64,000 nt of DNA from Paroedura picta (GCF_049243985.1 NC_135375.1:27032490-27096489), one strand, 5' to 3'. Shown: positions 46,701 to 57,312, counted from the first letter of the stretch. Program-made: numbers and translations. Notes: a model not told the origin generated them from the letters alone.

Positions 46701-49147
46701 AATCAGCATTTCTTTGTAGAACTCCACTGATTCTCTAATGGGTTTTGTTATCTGAAAACAAACTTGGGTTTTTAAATCATTATTATATGCACTCGATACA
46801 TATACTCATACATATACATATATGAAGAAACAGAGTTGGTTTTCATGCCCCACTTTTCTCTACCAGAAAGAGTCTCAAAGCAGCTTACAATCACCTTTTC
46901 TCCCTCTCCCCACAGCAGACATCCTGTGAGGTAGTTAGGCTGAGAGAGCTCTGACAGGACAGGGCTAGTCACAGTTCTGTTAGGGCTGTTCTCACAGCAG
47001 TTCTGTCAGAGCCCTCCCAGCTTACCACACAGGATATCTGTTGTGGGGAGAGGAATGGAAGGTGGTTATAAGCTGCTTTGAGACTCCTTTGGGCTACGAA
47101 AAGTAGGAGATAAAAACCAAGTGGTAGACAGCCCAGCATGCAGATATGGCTCTATTCACAAATAATCTGAAAATATTTCTCTACTGTCATTCCCTGTGCT
47201 ATGGATACGGCTTGGTCTGAGTGGGAGTGTCTGAGTGATGTCACTTATGGACACATGTGATTCCTGGGGGTGTGGCAGGAAGGTGTAGCCTGCTGGCAGT
47301 GCATCAGGGATTTCTCAAAGCCTGAAGAATGTTTCAGGGTTTTCTCAATGGTCAAAAGGTTGAGGAAGGCTGCTTTGGTGTAACAGAAGGCTATGATGTT
47401 TGAGTCCTCATTTCGTATGTCCAACACATTTTGTAGGTATGCAGTGTGACTGTATATTTCCCCCCAATTAAATCCATGTCAGCACTTAAGAGATGAAAGG
47501 GACTGTTCCTTCCTCTCCCCCTCCCCCTCCCCCTCCCCAACTTTGCTTTACATGGAACATTTGCTGAGGCTGGCACAACTAGTGATCGACCATGTTGCTC
47601 ACAGCTCGTGAGCCATGTCTTGTGTGGTCTGCCAGATCTCACCCCCTCTTTCCACATTTCAGTATGGGGCTGGTGGCCCACCATAGACAACAGATTGTTT
47701 GGGGTATGACTTGATAGAATCATAGAGTTGGAAGGGACCTCCTGGGTCCTCTAGTCCAACCCCCTGCACTATGCAGGGCACTCAAATCCCTGTCGTTCAT
47801 CCACTGTAACACTGTAACCCTTGAGCCTTCACAGAATCAGCTACTTGTGATGGTTCACAAGTAGTCCCAAGTGCCCAGATCCTGATTGCTGCTTGTGAAT
47901 GTGGTGTAGAATTATTGAGTTGTTCATGAACACATTTAACTGCCTACCTGTGCGTGCTGCAGGGCCTCCCCAAAGGCTCATGTGATTCCACAGAGACTCC
48001 AACCAGGGATGCATTCTTTGGGTTAACACTGCACATCCTTTCAGGTCCTGCAGCAAGAGAGATCAGCTTGGCCCTTTGAAAACGAATGATGTCTCCTGGA
48101 TTGAAGCCGCTGTGCAGAATCCACTGGCTGTAGGACAGTATGTCAACAACTGCTCAGCAGGTAGGCAGACCGAGCTGTTTCCCGCATCTCGTTCTGAGGC
48201 CCTGCAATTCTTCATGAGGAAGGTTCTGTGGATGTAGCCATGGGGGGGGGGGGGGGTGACTTCGGACCCAGCAGCATCTCTTCCTAGCTACAAATTATCT
48301 GAGTGTTTAGCTAATGGTATCCTCAATGCAATCATGCTGGGTCAAATGTTACTTTCTCCATGCGGCTGTGCCCATGGGGATGTTCCAAGCTCTAGGGCAG
48401 TGGTCCCCAACCTTTTTATCACCGGGGACCGCTCAACGCTTAACAATTTTACTGAGGCCCGGGGGGGGGTAGTCTTTTACCGAGGGATGTCGCCACCACC
48501 GCCTGAGCCCCTGCTCCACTTTCTTTCCTGCCGGCGCCCCTGTGTTCCCGCCACCCACTGGGGGGCGCCGCCAACAGCAGCTGCGCAGTGCCACACCGAG
48601 GGGGAGCCCCTGCCATGGTGGCCACAGGAGAGCACCAAAGGTGCCTCAGGGCAGCCCCTGAGGCAGCAGCCGGGGAGGAGGACGAGGAGGGTTGTGGACC
48701 GCTGCTCTAGGGTGTCTGAACAGATCTCTTGTCAGGATGGTCAGGAAATAACATCAGTGATTTCCTTCAACTGAGCTGAAGGACACATTCACACTTGGGC
48801 AACCCTCTGTCTTTTAAATCTCCCTCCCTTTTTCTTATCAGACAAAGCAGCCAACGTATGCTACCAGGAATTTGATATACCTGGATGTTTTCCTATAGAA
48901 TTTAAACAATATCTTCCCAACGTAAGCTACAGCCATGAAGTACAGAGGTGAGGATCTTAATCATGGTCCCCTGGTTTTAACTGGCACATGATCTGCAAGC
49001 ATGAATGCTTGTGCACAACAGCCTCACAAAAATGGCCTCTTGAAATGTGTTTCTTGCAGGCCGTTGAGAGTGGTCGTTTTGGTTGCTCTCCGAGACATTG
49101 CGCCAGGAGAAGAGCTTTTTTCCAACTACTACACCATTGTAAGCTGA
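37633..49147 (+). CDS. SETD9: SETD9, SET domain-containing protein 9
   Basis: Six coding exons: 37633-37718, 43844-44208, 46272-46395, 48045-48160, 48842-48947, 49060-49147. They join in phase to 294 codons plus TGA; human SETD9 is about 299. The SET domain occupies the C-terminal half: GVFVTRGVVPHRTVVAMYPG, then NPFIFRCIDGVLIDGND, GQYVNNCSADKAANVCYQEF and GEELFSNYYTIVS. SET proteins are usually lysine methyltransferases using S-adenosylmethionine; the NNCS...NV segment replaces the usual NHS-type motif, as in mammalian SETD9, and no substrate can be inferred. The start at 37633 was chosen because LRRRWESYKYRFVPWIALNL follows as in mammals, although the frame stays open upstream to about 37090. 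Confidence 0.96.
37786..37945. repeat. 'gggttgccaac' type repeat, third copy
   Basis: 'tttgccagcctccaggtgg', 'atctcccggaatgacagccc', 'ggcggaaatggctactttgg' and 'agagctggcagccct' follow the order of the two upstream copies. It begins about 70 bp after exon 1. Confidence 0.65.
38366..38558 (-). repeat. Old tRNA-type SINE
   Basis: Reversed: 'accctgtgaggta'-like segment, 'ggcctgaagtcacccagtga', 'tttgaacctgggtctcccag' and 'aaccactacaccatattgg'. More diverged than the GAA-tailed copies. Confidence 0.7.
38940..39900 (-). repeat. L2-like LINE interrupted by an L1 insertion
   Basis: The reversed L2 consensus ('caggccattccacaaggtag', then 'gctgatgggcagccactgg') is broken at 39310-39656 by an L1 3' end with target duplication. 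The L2 flanks rejoin cleanly. Confidence 0.8.
39310..39656 (+). repeat. L1-type LINE, 5'-truncated insertion
   Basis: Flanked by a perfect 17-bp duplication AAGAATGGAACCTGGTA (39293-39309, 39657-39673). Its start encodes WLEKMLSSTDLARLTALLKD and YYEQWSPFWSYMKKIF, resembling the ORF2 C-terminus of vertebrate L1, followed by a 3' UTR and an A-rich end (aacaaaaataagaaa). A textbook truncated retroposition event. Confidence 0.85.
40150..40310 (+). repeat. CR1/L3-like 3' end
   Basis: 'aggtggaccactgatttgat' then 'ccagcagggctcttctta': terminal consensus of this LINE group in plus orientation. Confidence 0.75.
40312..40432 (-). repeat. Dispersed repeat of unknown class
   Basis: 'ggtagcacctttaaggccaa', 'catgagctttcgaatgcaag' and 'ctcttcctcagac' form a phrase common in reptilian dispersed repeats. 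A weaker relative lies at 59900-59995. Class not assigned. Confidence 0.5.
41551..41686. mobile_element. Palindromic hAT MITE, copy 7
   Basis: Full 136 bp, loop aaac. Both arms carry the private 'tcctgca' (usual 'tcctcca') and 'gttcatgg'. Arms differ at two bases. Perfect duplication GAGTAGAC (41543-41550, 41687-41694). Confidence 0.97.
41945..42085 (-). repeat. CR1 3' end fragment
   Basis: 'agaatcataaagttggaagg' then 'catctagtccaaccccctcc': reversed CR1 terminus. Confidence 0.85.
42780..42915. mobile_element. Palindromic hAT MITE, copy 8
   Basis: Full 136 bp, arms differ at one base, loop 'gttt'. Flanked by CCATAGAG on both sides (42772-42779, 42916-42923). The right CCATAGAG is also the left flank of the next element. 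Confidence 0.97.
42924..43229. mobile_element. Non-autonomous hAT (CAGTCTTTCTC type), abutting copy 8
   Basis: Terminal inverted repeats 'cagtctttctcaac' and 'cttgagaaagtctg'. Flanked by CCATAGAG at 42916-42923 and 43230-43237, so three copies of the same 8-mer bracket two elements. Confidence 0.93.
43437..43609 (-). repeat. 5S-rRNA-derived SINE
   Basis: 'ccagtactgaccctgcttag' and 'cttctaagatctgatgaggt' are the reverse complement of the internal-promoter part of vertebrate 5S rRNA. The rest ('aagtgctatcaagtcacagt', 'gagaagcagaggtggttggc') is the SINE body, with a (TG)n tract at its far end. Confidence 0.85.
43844..44208 (+). CDS. SETD9: SETD9 exon 2
   Basis: 365 bp. Begins TLRFVPEESKDKTISDEDVL and ends in the SET entry (VFVTRGVVPH, VVAMYP) with one base of Gly. 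Donor gtactg is weaker than average. Confidence 0.94.
44814..44949. mobile_element. Palindromic hAT MITE, copy 9
   Basis: Full length but with more arm-to-arm differences than other copies (terminal 'ggccagccctg'). Perfect duplication CTTTTGAT (44806-44813, 44950-44957), one of the few without central TA. In SETD9 intron 2. Confidence 0.94.
45311..45590 (-). repeat. tRNA-derived SINE, 280 bp, full-length
   Basis: Same subfamily and same length as 25151-25430: GAA-repeat tail, 'cgaaggaggctcaaagcagc', reversed B-box 'ggaatcaaacctgg', ending 'ccaagctggctct'. In SETD9 intron 2. Confidence 0.93.
45875..46010. mobile_element. Palindromic hAT MITE, copy 10, perfect palindrome
   Basis: Two 66-bp arms with no mismatch around the loop aaat. 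Duplication TCTTAAAT / TCCTAAAT (45867-45874, 46011-46018). 261 bp upstream of SETD9 exon 3. Confidence 0.98.
46272..46395 (+). CDS. SETD9: SETD9 exon 3
   Basis: TVYENYEPIFFQSIGNPFIF, then RCIDGVLIDGNDKGISKAVY: core SET sequence. Ends with two bases of an Arg codon, donor gtaggt. Confidence 0.95.
46435..46690 (-). repeat. CR1 3' end
   Basis: 'agaatcatagagatggaagg' and 'tcatctagtccaaccccctg', then reversed CR1 3' UTR to 'cccacccactcacaatctgc'. Confidence 0.88.
46824..46985 (-). repeat. tRNA-derived SINE, partial, left member of inverted pair
   Basis: Reversed SINE tail and body: 'cagagttggttttcatgccc', 'gagtctcaaagcagcttaca', 'gtgaggtagttaggctgaga'. Lacks the tRNA head. Faces an inverted partner at 46990-47122. 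Confidence 0.85.
46990..47122 (+). repeat. tRNA-derived SINE, partial, right member of inverted pair
   Basis: 'cacacaggatatctgttgtg', 'ataagctgctttgagactcc', 'aaaagtaggagataaaaacc': the body and tail in plus orientation. About 120 bp pair with the copy to its left at roughly 80% by eye. Confidence 0.85.
47236..47372. mobile_element. hAT fragment (CAGCCTTTCTC type)
   Basis: Right half only: 'gtgtggcaggaaggtgtagc' and 'tcaatggtcaaaaggttgag', ending 'gaaggctg'. No left terminus or duplication found. Confidence 0.6.
47715..47800 (-). repeat. CR1 3' end fragment
   Basis: 'agaatcatagagttggaagg' and 'cctctagtccaaccccctgc' in reversed orientation. Confidence 0.85.
48045..48160 (+). CDS. SETD9: SETD9 exon 4
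   Basis: SCSKRDQLGPLKTND, then NPLAVGQYVNNCSA: the segment that precedes the cofactor/knot region of the SET fold. Ends with one base of Asp. Confidence 0.95.
48398..48704. mobile_element. Non-autonomous hAT element
   Basis: Starts 'cagtggtccccaaccttttt', ends 'gttgtggaccgctg'. Perfect duplication CTCTAGGG (48390-48397, 48705-48712), central TA. GC-rich interior; the open frame there is compositional. In SETD9 intron 4. Confidence 0.92.
48842..48947 (+). CDS. SETD9: SETD9 exon 5
   Basis: KAANVCYQEFDIPGCFPIEF, KQYLPNVSYSHEVQ. In phase with both neighbours, donor gtgagg. Confidence 0.95.
49060..49147 (+). CDS. SETD9: SETD9 exon 6 and stop
   Basis: PLRVVVLVALRDIAPGEELF then SNYYTIVS and TGA (49145-49147). 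The GEELFSNY block is the C-terminal SET motif. Confidence 0.96.
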
Positions 49148-49439
49148 GCCTGAAGAACCAACATCGAAACAGGTTTGGACTGCTAAGGTGCTTGCATTGA
49201 ATGTATCATGGGTCTTCTGATGCCTCTCTAGCTATTTGGAGCCAGCAACATAGTCTAGAGGTTGGTAGCCCATTCCTCAACTTAGCACATCTTTGTGAAT
49301 ACAGTCTTCAGTGTTATGCATTTTGATGCCACATGGATGCAGTCAGCACTGCTCCTCATCCTACATCAGTCATTCTCAACCAGGGTTACCAGTAACCCCA
49401 GAGGAGCTAGTCCATTTCGGGGGGGGGGATTAATTATTT

Positions 49440-50060
49440 TCAAGTTAACTAACCCAGGGAGGAGTCAGGAGGACAGAGTGGCTTTCTGTTCACCTGTGGC
49501 CTTGTTGAGTTCACACACAATGAAAAAGGAATGGGAGGGGAGAATTGAATCTGCTCCACTCCCCCTATTGGCTCCTTCCATTTTCCCCCTCTCAGAATTT
49601 CTTCTCGGAGCCCCATTGGCAGACAATGGAAGGCTGTTGCAAGTGATGGGTTTCTGATACTCAGACAGGAGAGGATTGTGTCCAATGCCATAAAGTCTAC
49701 CCTCCAAAGCATAATTTTCTCCTGGAAAACTAATCTCTGTAGCCTGGAGATGAGCGGTAATTCCAGGGGATCCCCAAGTCCCACCTGGAGGCTGGCATCC
49801 CTAGCCATGAGCTACTACACCTGGATCCAATGCTAGGACTGCGCATAGCCTGCACAAGGATTCATTTCTTCCCAGGTTTCCCCTTGCCCTGGCAGCCATT
49901 TCCAACCCTGTTAAAATATATTCTCAGGTCTTGCTAGGATTGCCAACCTCCTGGTGGTGCCTAGAGATCTCCCAAAGTTACAAATGATCTCCAAATCACA
50001 CCGATCATTTCCCATGATGCTTTGTATGGCGGGCTTTATGACAGTGGAGATTAATGCTTT
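49440..50060. repeat. 'gggttgccaac' type repeat copies
   Basis: 'ccaatgccataaagtctacc', 'ctccaaagcataattttctc', 'gtagcctggagatgagcggt' and 'cccacctggaggctggcatc' mark one copy to 49805; 'gattgccaacctcctggtgg' at 49932 starts another, incomplete. Confidence 0.65.
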
Positions 50061-50157
50061 GTTTTGCTCAGGCAAAGTACTGCACATAGAGAAATTAAAC
50101 TAACTTCTTATTTAACAAGCATTTTATTTTATGAGTTCCATGCATACTATAAAATGT

Positions 50158-50260
50158 GACCTGGCAGCATGATACGGAGGTGTGGCCAGCTGGCATCACT
50201 TCCGGGGTTTACTTGAAGCCTGAAGAATATTTCACGGGTTACTCCATGGCCAAAAGGCTG
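50158..50260. mobile_element. hAT fragment
   Basis: 'gaggtgtggccagctggcat' and 'ttactccatggccaaaaggc' are the right part of the CAGCCTTTCTC family. Confidence 0.55.
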
Positions 50261-50604
50261 TCCCACATATTTGCTTGATGTTGCAGAGCATAGTCGGCTG
50301 TTCTTACAAATTGGATACTATCAAAAAAGCCATTCCATTAAACTTGGAGTGATTTTTTAAAAGGGGGATTGGTTAACACCTACCGCAACATAAAGGATGG
50401 AAATTCTGTTCATTATTTTGTATGTTTCCAGGCTCATTCATTGGTAGGACAGGAACGTCATCATAAGTAGCTCGTGCAGTAAGATAACTTGGCCAGCGCT
50501 TGTCATATGTTTCTACTTAAAGAAGACATAGCATTAGGCGTATTTTAACAGCACTCCACACCATATGACCTTCTTTAATCAAATCATATGATGCATCCAA
50601 ATTA

Positions 50605-51115
50605 AGAATATAAGAAGAGTCCTGCTGAATCAGACCAGTGGTCCTTCTAATTCAGCATCCTCACACAGTGGCCACCAGTTGCCCTAGAGCAGGGGTAGTC
50701 AACCTGTGGTCCTCCAGATGTTCATGTAGCCCACAAACACCTGGACGACCACAGGTGACTACCCCTGCCCTAGAGAACCAGCAAACAGGGCATAGAGATG
50801 GAATGCAAAGAGAATGTGGACTGGTGAAGAATCTGTCCTTCATAAATGAATCTAATCTCCCTTTAAAGCCATCTACATCCTCTGGCAGTGAGTCCCTATT
50901 TTAATCACTTGTTGAGTAAACTGGTATTTCCTGTTGTCCATTGACTTAATTCTCTACTACTAAATTCCTGTATTTTTTGAGAAAGTTCTCATTATCCACT
51001 CTTTCCTATGCATAATTTTATGTTTCTATCATGCCCCCCCTTAGTTATTTTTTCCTAAACTGAAAAGTCCTAGTCTTTTTAGCCTTTCCTCATAGAAATC
51101 ATCCCAAGCTCTTGC
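50605..51115 (-). repeat. CR1/L3-like 3' region with nested MITE
   Basis: 'agaatataagaagagtcctg', 'ctgaatcagaccagtggtcc', interrupted at 50690-50767, then 'ctttaaagccatctacatcc' and 'atcatgccccccct' in reversed order. Confidence 0.78.
50690..50767. mobile_element. Palindromic hAT MITE, copy 11, centre lost
   Basis: Only 78 bp: both tips are present but the loop and inner arms are deleted. Perfect duplication CCCTAGAG (50682-50689, 50768-50775). Confidence 0.93.
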
Positions 51116-52321
51116 CATGCTTTCACACTGGCTAGATTTAATATTTTACTATGATAGGGGAATATTTTTTTTAAAAGCTAGTTAAGAGATTTTGTCTGTG
51201 ATGTGATAATGTGATTGACTCATAGGCTCATGTATGGTTTCATTGTGAATTTTATAGTCAAGTGTACATGGATTCCTGGAACCCAGTAAGGTAGAGAAAA
51301 CTTTTCTGAGCAGAAGACTCTTGATTTTGGGGGCTGGAGATGACCAAAGAATCCATGTACAGGTAGCTACATTTCTGCCTTCTGCTATGGAAATATAGGC
51401 AGAGATAATGTCTTGTGTACTGTTTCCTTTGATAACCCCTAAACTCTTTCTTTGTGTGATGTACTAGGACTGAACGATGTATGTTGAGATATGATTTTAT
51501 GTTGTTTGTTCTGCTTCTGAATGGCGGCTTGTGGGCTGCAACGAAAACTGACTCTCTTCTAAAGAGTGGCCGAATCCAGTTCACTTACTTGATCATGGTT
51601 GTTTCTTCCACAGAGTAATGACCATCTTGAATAACTCAGAAGGCACTTGACGTTAGTGGATGATTGCCAAGATGTGGTCTACACTGAGCTCTTTTTTAAA
51701 AAGTTGAAAAACTACGTTTGTTGTGAAATGTGATGGCTAGAATTCTGGCAAACAAGCGAGCACCTCCCTCCTACTCCAAGTGCACTGCTTCAGATTTGCT
51801 TCTGGACTCATGCAAAGTACTGGTTTTGATCTTGACAACTCAGGTCTAAAATACCTGAAAGTCTTTCTGTGCTGCCTAGGTGCCAAAATGGTCCAATACT
51901 GGCTTGGGGGCTCTCAAGTAATTACCATCGGAAGTTGTTTGCAAATGTGGCCCTCCGGTTATGAAACTTCCTCTCTGTTCAAGGATGGCTTTGCAATAAA
52001 CTCTCTTGCAGGCCCTTGATATTTAAATTATGGTTAACAAAGAACAGGGAGGGTCTTTCCGTTTATTTTTAAGGATTTTGTACTGCTAATATGAACAAAA
52101 TGTTCATTCTATTTCAGACACTGCTTCTGCTTATGTTGCTTTTTTATTTTTAATCTGTTTGGAATACATGATAAAAGCATCTCTGATACTGCAGCTTTAA
52201 TTGTATATGTTCTTTCTTTAAGCAGCCTTGAGCACTCTCCTGTAGAAAGGGAGAGAGAAATTCTCTGAACCAATACTTCTTGAAATACCTTCTCTCATCA
52301 TAATATTCTGTCCCTTTCAGT

Positions 52322-52457
52322 CAGGGGTAGTCAACATGTGGTCTTCCAGATGTTCATGGACCACAATTCCCATGAGCCCCTGCCAACAAATGCTGGCAGA
52401 GGCTCATGGGAATTGTAGTCCATGAACGACTGGAGGACCACAGGTTGACTACCCCGG
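52322..52457. mobile_element. Palindromic hAT MITE, copy 12
   Basis: Full length with scattered arm differences ('acatgtggtcttcc', 'gaacgactgg', terminal 'ccccgg'), so older. Duplication CTTTCAGT / CTTTAATT, 6 of 8. Confidence 0.9.
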
Positions 52458-53506
52458 CTTTAATTGATTATTTCTCCAGTGACATCCAGTAGTGGCCATG
52501 ACCTTCATCCCATGAAGTTTGATTGTCATTATATAATTATTTTTTCCAGGGTCCCTGAAAGGGAACAGTAGTGGGGACTCATTCACCAAGTCCATTACAA
52601 AACACAGGCAAAGAGAGCACATTGTGATGACAAGACCCCAACTGTCAGGCCCCTGCACACAATATACATACCAAAATAGCACTCTGCATATAACATTATA
52701 AAAGTTGTGATACTTGGCTTTGAAGGGTTTTTTTAATTGGGCAGGTTATGATTTTGTTTATGTAAAGGAAGGTGTTATAACTGCAAACTAAGCTATGTTT
52801 AACTCGACCATTATCATACCAAAAAACAGCCTGACCCTATAATTGAGAATAGATCAAGGGAGGATTTAAATTTTGTTTTACTTCTCCCCGTAGCTTAGTG
52901 ATGACAATAAAGTCTTCTGTTGCTCTCCATATACCAGGAAAGAGGGACCCTCATAGGGTTAGGACAGCTGACCTTGGGGAATTACTGAAAATGGTTTAGG
53001 ATGCACAGGCCATATTGAGTATGCTGCCTTGATCAGATTGTATTGATCAGACTATTGATCAGATTGCAACGGCTTCCTGCTACCCTCTGTTTATGCCAAG
53101 GAAAAGGTAAATATTACTGCTCAACAACGTGACACTACCACAAAGTTTGGCAATATGGTAGTTAAGTACATTATTATTATATGCCAAAAAGAGAGAGAGA
53201 GGGTCAAAAGGCAGAGCTGAAGGTACAGCTGGAGACCATTGGCTCAGCTTCAACGGTCACCAAAGGAACACAACCAATAGACTTCAAAACAAGATTGTAC
53301 AATCATACAAACAGTTTAAAGGAAATGCTCCTTCAGAAAGCACACTTGGTTTCCTTAAAGCACTTGTTACTAGAGAATGCCATATATCTTTCATGATTTA
53401 CTCTCATCCCTTCCTCCAGACCAGTCCTTATAGCAACTCAAATTCCATTATTTAAATGAGTAGACATGAAAAAAGACATACTCTTTAAACTTGGATGTGT
53501 CTAACC

Positions 53507-53876
53507 CAGGGATTCCCATCCTTGGGTCCGTGTACCCCTGGGGGCCGCAGCCTTTCCCCTTCTGCCTTAATGGACTCATCCACAAACTAGGAAACCAACT
53601 GCTTCCATTGCTCCCCCCTCCCGAGTGTGAGTGACTTCTCTCATGATTTCTGCGCCTGGGAGGGGGTGGAGCCTGCATGCCTACTCCCGCCTTAAACTGT
53701 CCCCTGTCTTCCTTGAGCCAGCCAAGTAACACAGGTGGTGATCTCACTGCCACATGACATATCAACTCCGGGGGTGTGGCAGGGAGGTGTGGCCAGTTGA
53801 CATTGCTTCCAGGGCTCCTCAAAGCCTGACAAATTATTCCAGGGGCTCCTCCGTGGTCAAAAGGGTGGAAAAGGCT
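53507..53876. mobile_element. Non-autonomous hAT element
   Basis: 'cagggattcccatccttgg' to 'gggtggaaaaggctg'. Duplication GTCTAACC / GTTTAACC (53499-53506, 53877-53884), 7 of 8 with central TA. Ends about 60 bp from the MIER3 3' end. Confidence 0.8.
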
Positions 53877-53934
53877 GGTTTAACCATACTAATGACAAAT
53901 AATGTAGCAGAGGCATGAAAACTTTCACAGAAGG

Positions 53935-56900
53935 AAAAAAAGTTTTCCAGACATTTATTTCTGGAACTGTACACCAGGTATTAAAGTACAACAAATACAA
54001 AATAATGTTCAAAAAAATCAGTGTTTATGTACAAATATTAAAATGCAACAACAGCAACTTCCTCTTGGACACCTGATACTAAAACCAGTTGCGATTGTCA
54101 CTACTTTATGCCGTTATGCACAGGGAATACTAGGCTGATCTTGGAATGACTGGTGGCTTCAGGACTGTAGTCCTCTCAACTCTTCTTAAACAAAAACTGG
54201 GAAGTTCTCATTCTGGTGGGAAAACAAATTCGTAACCATGATACTGTGTAAAATTTTGTTTCCCATTTATAAACAATGTGCTTGTAATACTGGGCAATAC
54301 AGAGTCTTCTATTGGTCAGTTAATCCACTAGTTTACATTCAAAATTGAAGTATCAACTAAAGACTTTGGTTAAATTAAATAGGATCACTTATATGCTACT
54401 GGATCTGAAACTGACATATAGTATTGACTCTCAATTTTAAAAGGAAACTGCACAAATCAACCAAATTGTACGCCATTCGGTATACTTCAGACGGTATGGT
54501 ACAGCTTTCAAGTAAAGTCAGCAGTCTGACCATGACAACGGGAAAACAAAAAGCCATCAATGGAGATACAATGCCTAAGAAAAATAAAAGTATTGCTCTT
54601 AACACAGCACCAGTTCTAAGTGAATCCGTTATTGTTTTTTTCAGACTCCCTGTAGTTAAGTGATACATCTACCAAACCGCAATTGCCCATGATGGATTTT
54701 TGGTTTGTTCTTTTCAAGGGATGGGGAGGAGTGGGGGGAGAACAGAAGTGAATATATTCAGCAAAGAACAAAAGAAATTATCACAGTTTGTTATAAGAAT
54801 TGTGTCTCACCCACTGAGAACCAAAGCTATATAGATTTCTTCATTATCGGCTGCAATTCTTCCCTCTTGCTATTGACCCTCCAACGCAATTCTTTTAATA
54901 AACAGTAACACGTTCTCCATTAAAATGTTTAAAACTGAGAAAGACAGGTTAAGTCCAGCTTTTAAAAGAAAAAAAAATCAATAAATAGCTATTTTACATG
55001 AATAAAGTCATAGTGGTACAAATTTATGAATGTCACATCAAGCATGCACAAAATGTTACTATACACAGAAGTAGTCAGAAAATATTGAAATAGATATCTA
55101 AAAAGATATGCAGAATGTACATATTTACATAATCTTGCAAATTATTGCCTCATTTTAACAAGGAATTAAAAGTAAACATTACCAGCTAGCTAGCCAACAG
55201 GCTAAATTAGATCATCAATTTAAAAAATCTATTAAAACTAGCCGGAATTCATTGTTCTCTCATACCATTTTCAGAATTTTGGTCAAAAGTCTTTATTAAA
55301 TAACTAAAGTGTCCATTCAACTTGCTGACAATCAAAACTTTAGACGAGAAACTAGACTGTCTCGGTCTTCATTAAGACCCCAGCAATGCATAGATAAACT
55401 GAACGTCGTTACTGCCTCAGCTAATGAGAATGGGTGAGTTCATTTAAGTGCAACTGGTATCAGCATTCAGACATTTTCGGATAAAGGTTTTTATACAGAC
55501 CAGCCACTGTAAACCCATACGCTTGAATGTATGACGAAACAAAATACGGCCAGTATTTTACAAAGTTACATTATGATGCGCTGATTTCAAAAGAAACAAC
55601 CAAGGAATGGAGTTCAGCACAAATCACAGCAACAAGAAGCTGACAATTTGTCTAAAAATGGGCCAAGGCTACCCGTTATTGACTGTGTACTTACTAGATT
55701 ATGGTTTTCAAAACATACATTTTGGAACAAATCATTGCCACCAACGTTTGTCCCTTTGTGTTAAATTAAGATGGCTAGAATGGTTAAGTGCGCGACCGAT
55801 TTAGAACTCTTCAAAGCCACTTTTGTTACGATGCCATGAAGACAAAGCCACTATGTTGCATTTCAAACTCAGGATCTCAATGCAGTTCATAGTTTGTAGA
55901 ATAAATACCCACCCTTTGAAGTACTAACTAAGGCGTCTGCTTTCTATTTACGCAGTGCAACTGTGAAATCATTCCTACTAACACTAAACTTACTTAAAAA
56001 AAACAAAAAACAACTGCAATATGCAAAAGGAAATTAAATACGGATAATGGCCAGTGCAAAACTAGACACGTTTTACTGCATTTCAATTGTATTGTAAGAA
56101 AGCTCAGCATTTTTGCAACACAAATTTTGTCATTCAAGACACATAACCAATACCTATCAACTAATTGTGTAACTGACAGCCACTTAAAATCCAACGCTCT
56201 AGTGGCCATTCACAAGTCTTCATTTGTGACATTTAGCCAAAACAACATAAAGCAGTCCCAAGAAAGCGGAGTATAAAATGCACTTGAACTTCTTTCAGTT
56301 CAGGAACGAAAATAGATCCACATTTGAAAATGCAGTTATAGATACTTCAGGGCTGTACTGCATCATCCTCTGTTTGTCTAGAGTCCCTCGTAAGTTTAAC
56401 ACTTTGAACTGCAATGCTCTGAAACTTAAAGGGAGTCCTAAGATGTAAACCATTAGTGGTAAAATCCTAAACTGTGCAGACTGTACCATTCTCTCTCAGT
56501 GGGTCTTTAAGAAAAGTTACATCATAACATTTGATGTTGAATTTCACATTACACTCCTCAGAAGTGTGGACACTGCTGCTCCCCCGGCCCCACCCCCTGC
56601 ATAACACCACATAATTTCAGCCAATGGGTTTAAGTACACAGAAACCTTTGGACAGTATAATTATCTCTGTGTAAGGTAGCCATGGCCTGTAATTTGGTAA
56701 GAGCATCCAAGTATAGGTCTTCAGACTTTGCTCCTACAGTTCCTTGTGCTAGTATCCATCAAGATGAACCTGTTGCTTTGTAAACTGCTCTGGTTTAGTG
56801 AGAGGAGGCTCCGTTTTGAATGATCCTTTGTGTGTTTGTGCAGTTTAAATTAAAGAAACCTTTCCCTGCTTTTCTTTCTTTATTTTTAAATGCTACATTA

Positions 56901-57312
56901 AGCAGGGATCAGGACTGGCACCTGTAAACAATCGCTATTCCACTGCATCCGGTAGGGCAGAAGTAACTTAGCCTAAAAAGCCACTCCAATCAGTTCAGAA
57001 CTTCTGTGCTGGTTTTGAGACAGCCGTCTTGGTCTACAGGTTTTAAAAAAAAGAGGAAGCAGAGCTTAAAGCTGCACCACAGAGTTCTCTTAGTCCCCAA
57101 ACTCTGCTAAACGTTGTATGAAGTTTCCACATTTATGGATTGGAAAAAGAAATTACTCTTGATAAAATCAAGATATAGTTCTGTACATAAAGACATCACT
57201 GATGTCATACAGTTCAAACTTCCAGTGAAAGACTAAGCAAACCTGACCGTTTCCGTCAAGTTCACCGCTAAGCGCCAAGAGCGTCCACCGTCTCTTCAGT
57301 TGTCTGCCAAAT
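53935..57312 (-). other. MIER3: MIER3 3' UTR
   Basis: 3.4 kb with no recognisable dispersed repeats, AT-rich, immediately after the MIER3 stop. On the minus strand AATAAA occurs near 53955 (plus TTTATT), 15-25 bp before the inferred end; another near 55290 may give a shorter form. Repeat-rich sequence resumes just beyond the end, supporting the boundary. Confidence 0.75.

Larger units (their letters stand above)
49148..53934. other. SETD9 3' flank and SETD9-MIER3 convergent interval
   Basis: SETD9 3' UTR must begin here but its end is not clear: no AATAAA until 51995-52000. Repeats: a 'gggttgccaac' type copy (49440-49805) and fragment (49932-50060), hAT fragment (50158-50260), CR1 with MITE (50605-51115), MITE (52322-52457) and hAT (53507-53876). 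51130-52300 and 52460-53490 have no family I can name. Confidence 0.7.

Noticed and set aside
48256-48774. 172-codon open frame in SETD9 intron 4
   Set aside because: Mostly the GC-rich interior of a non-autonomous hAT element; no homology recognised.
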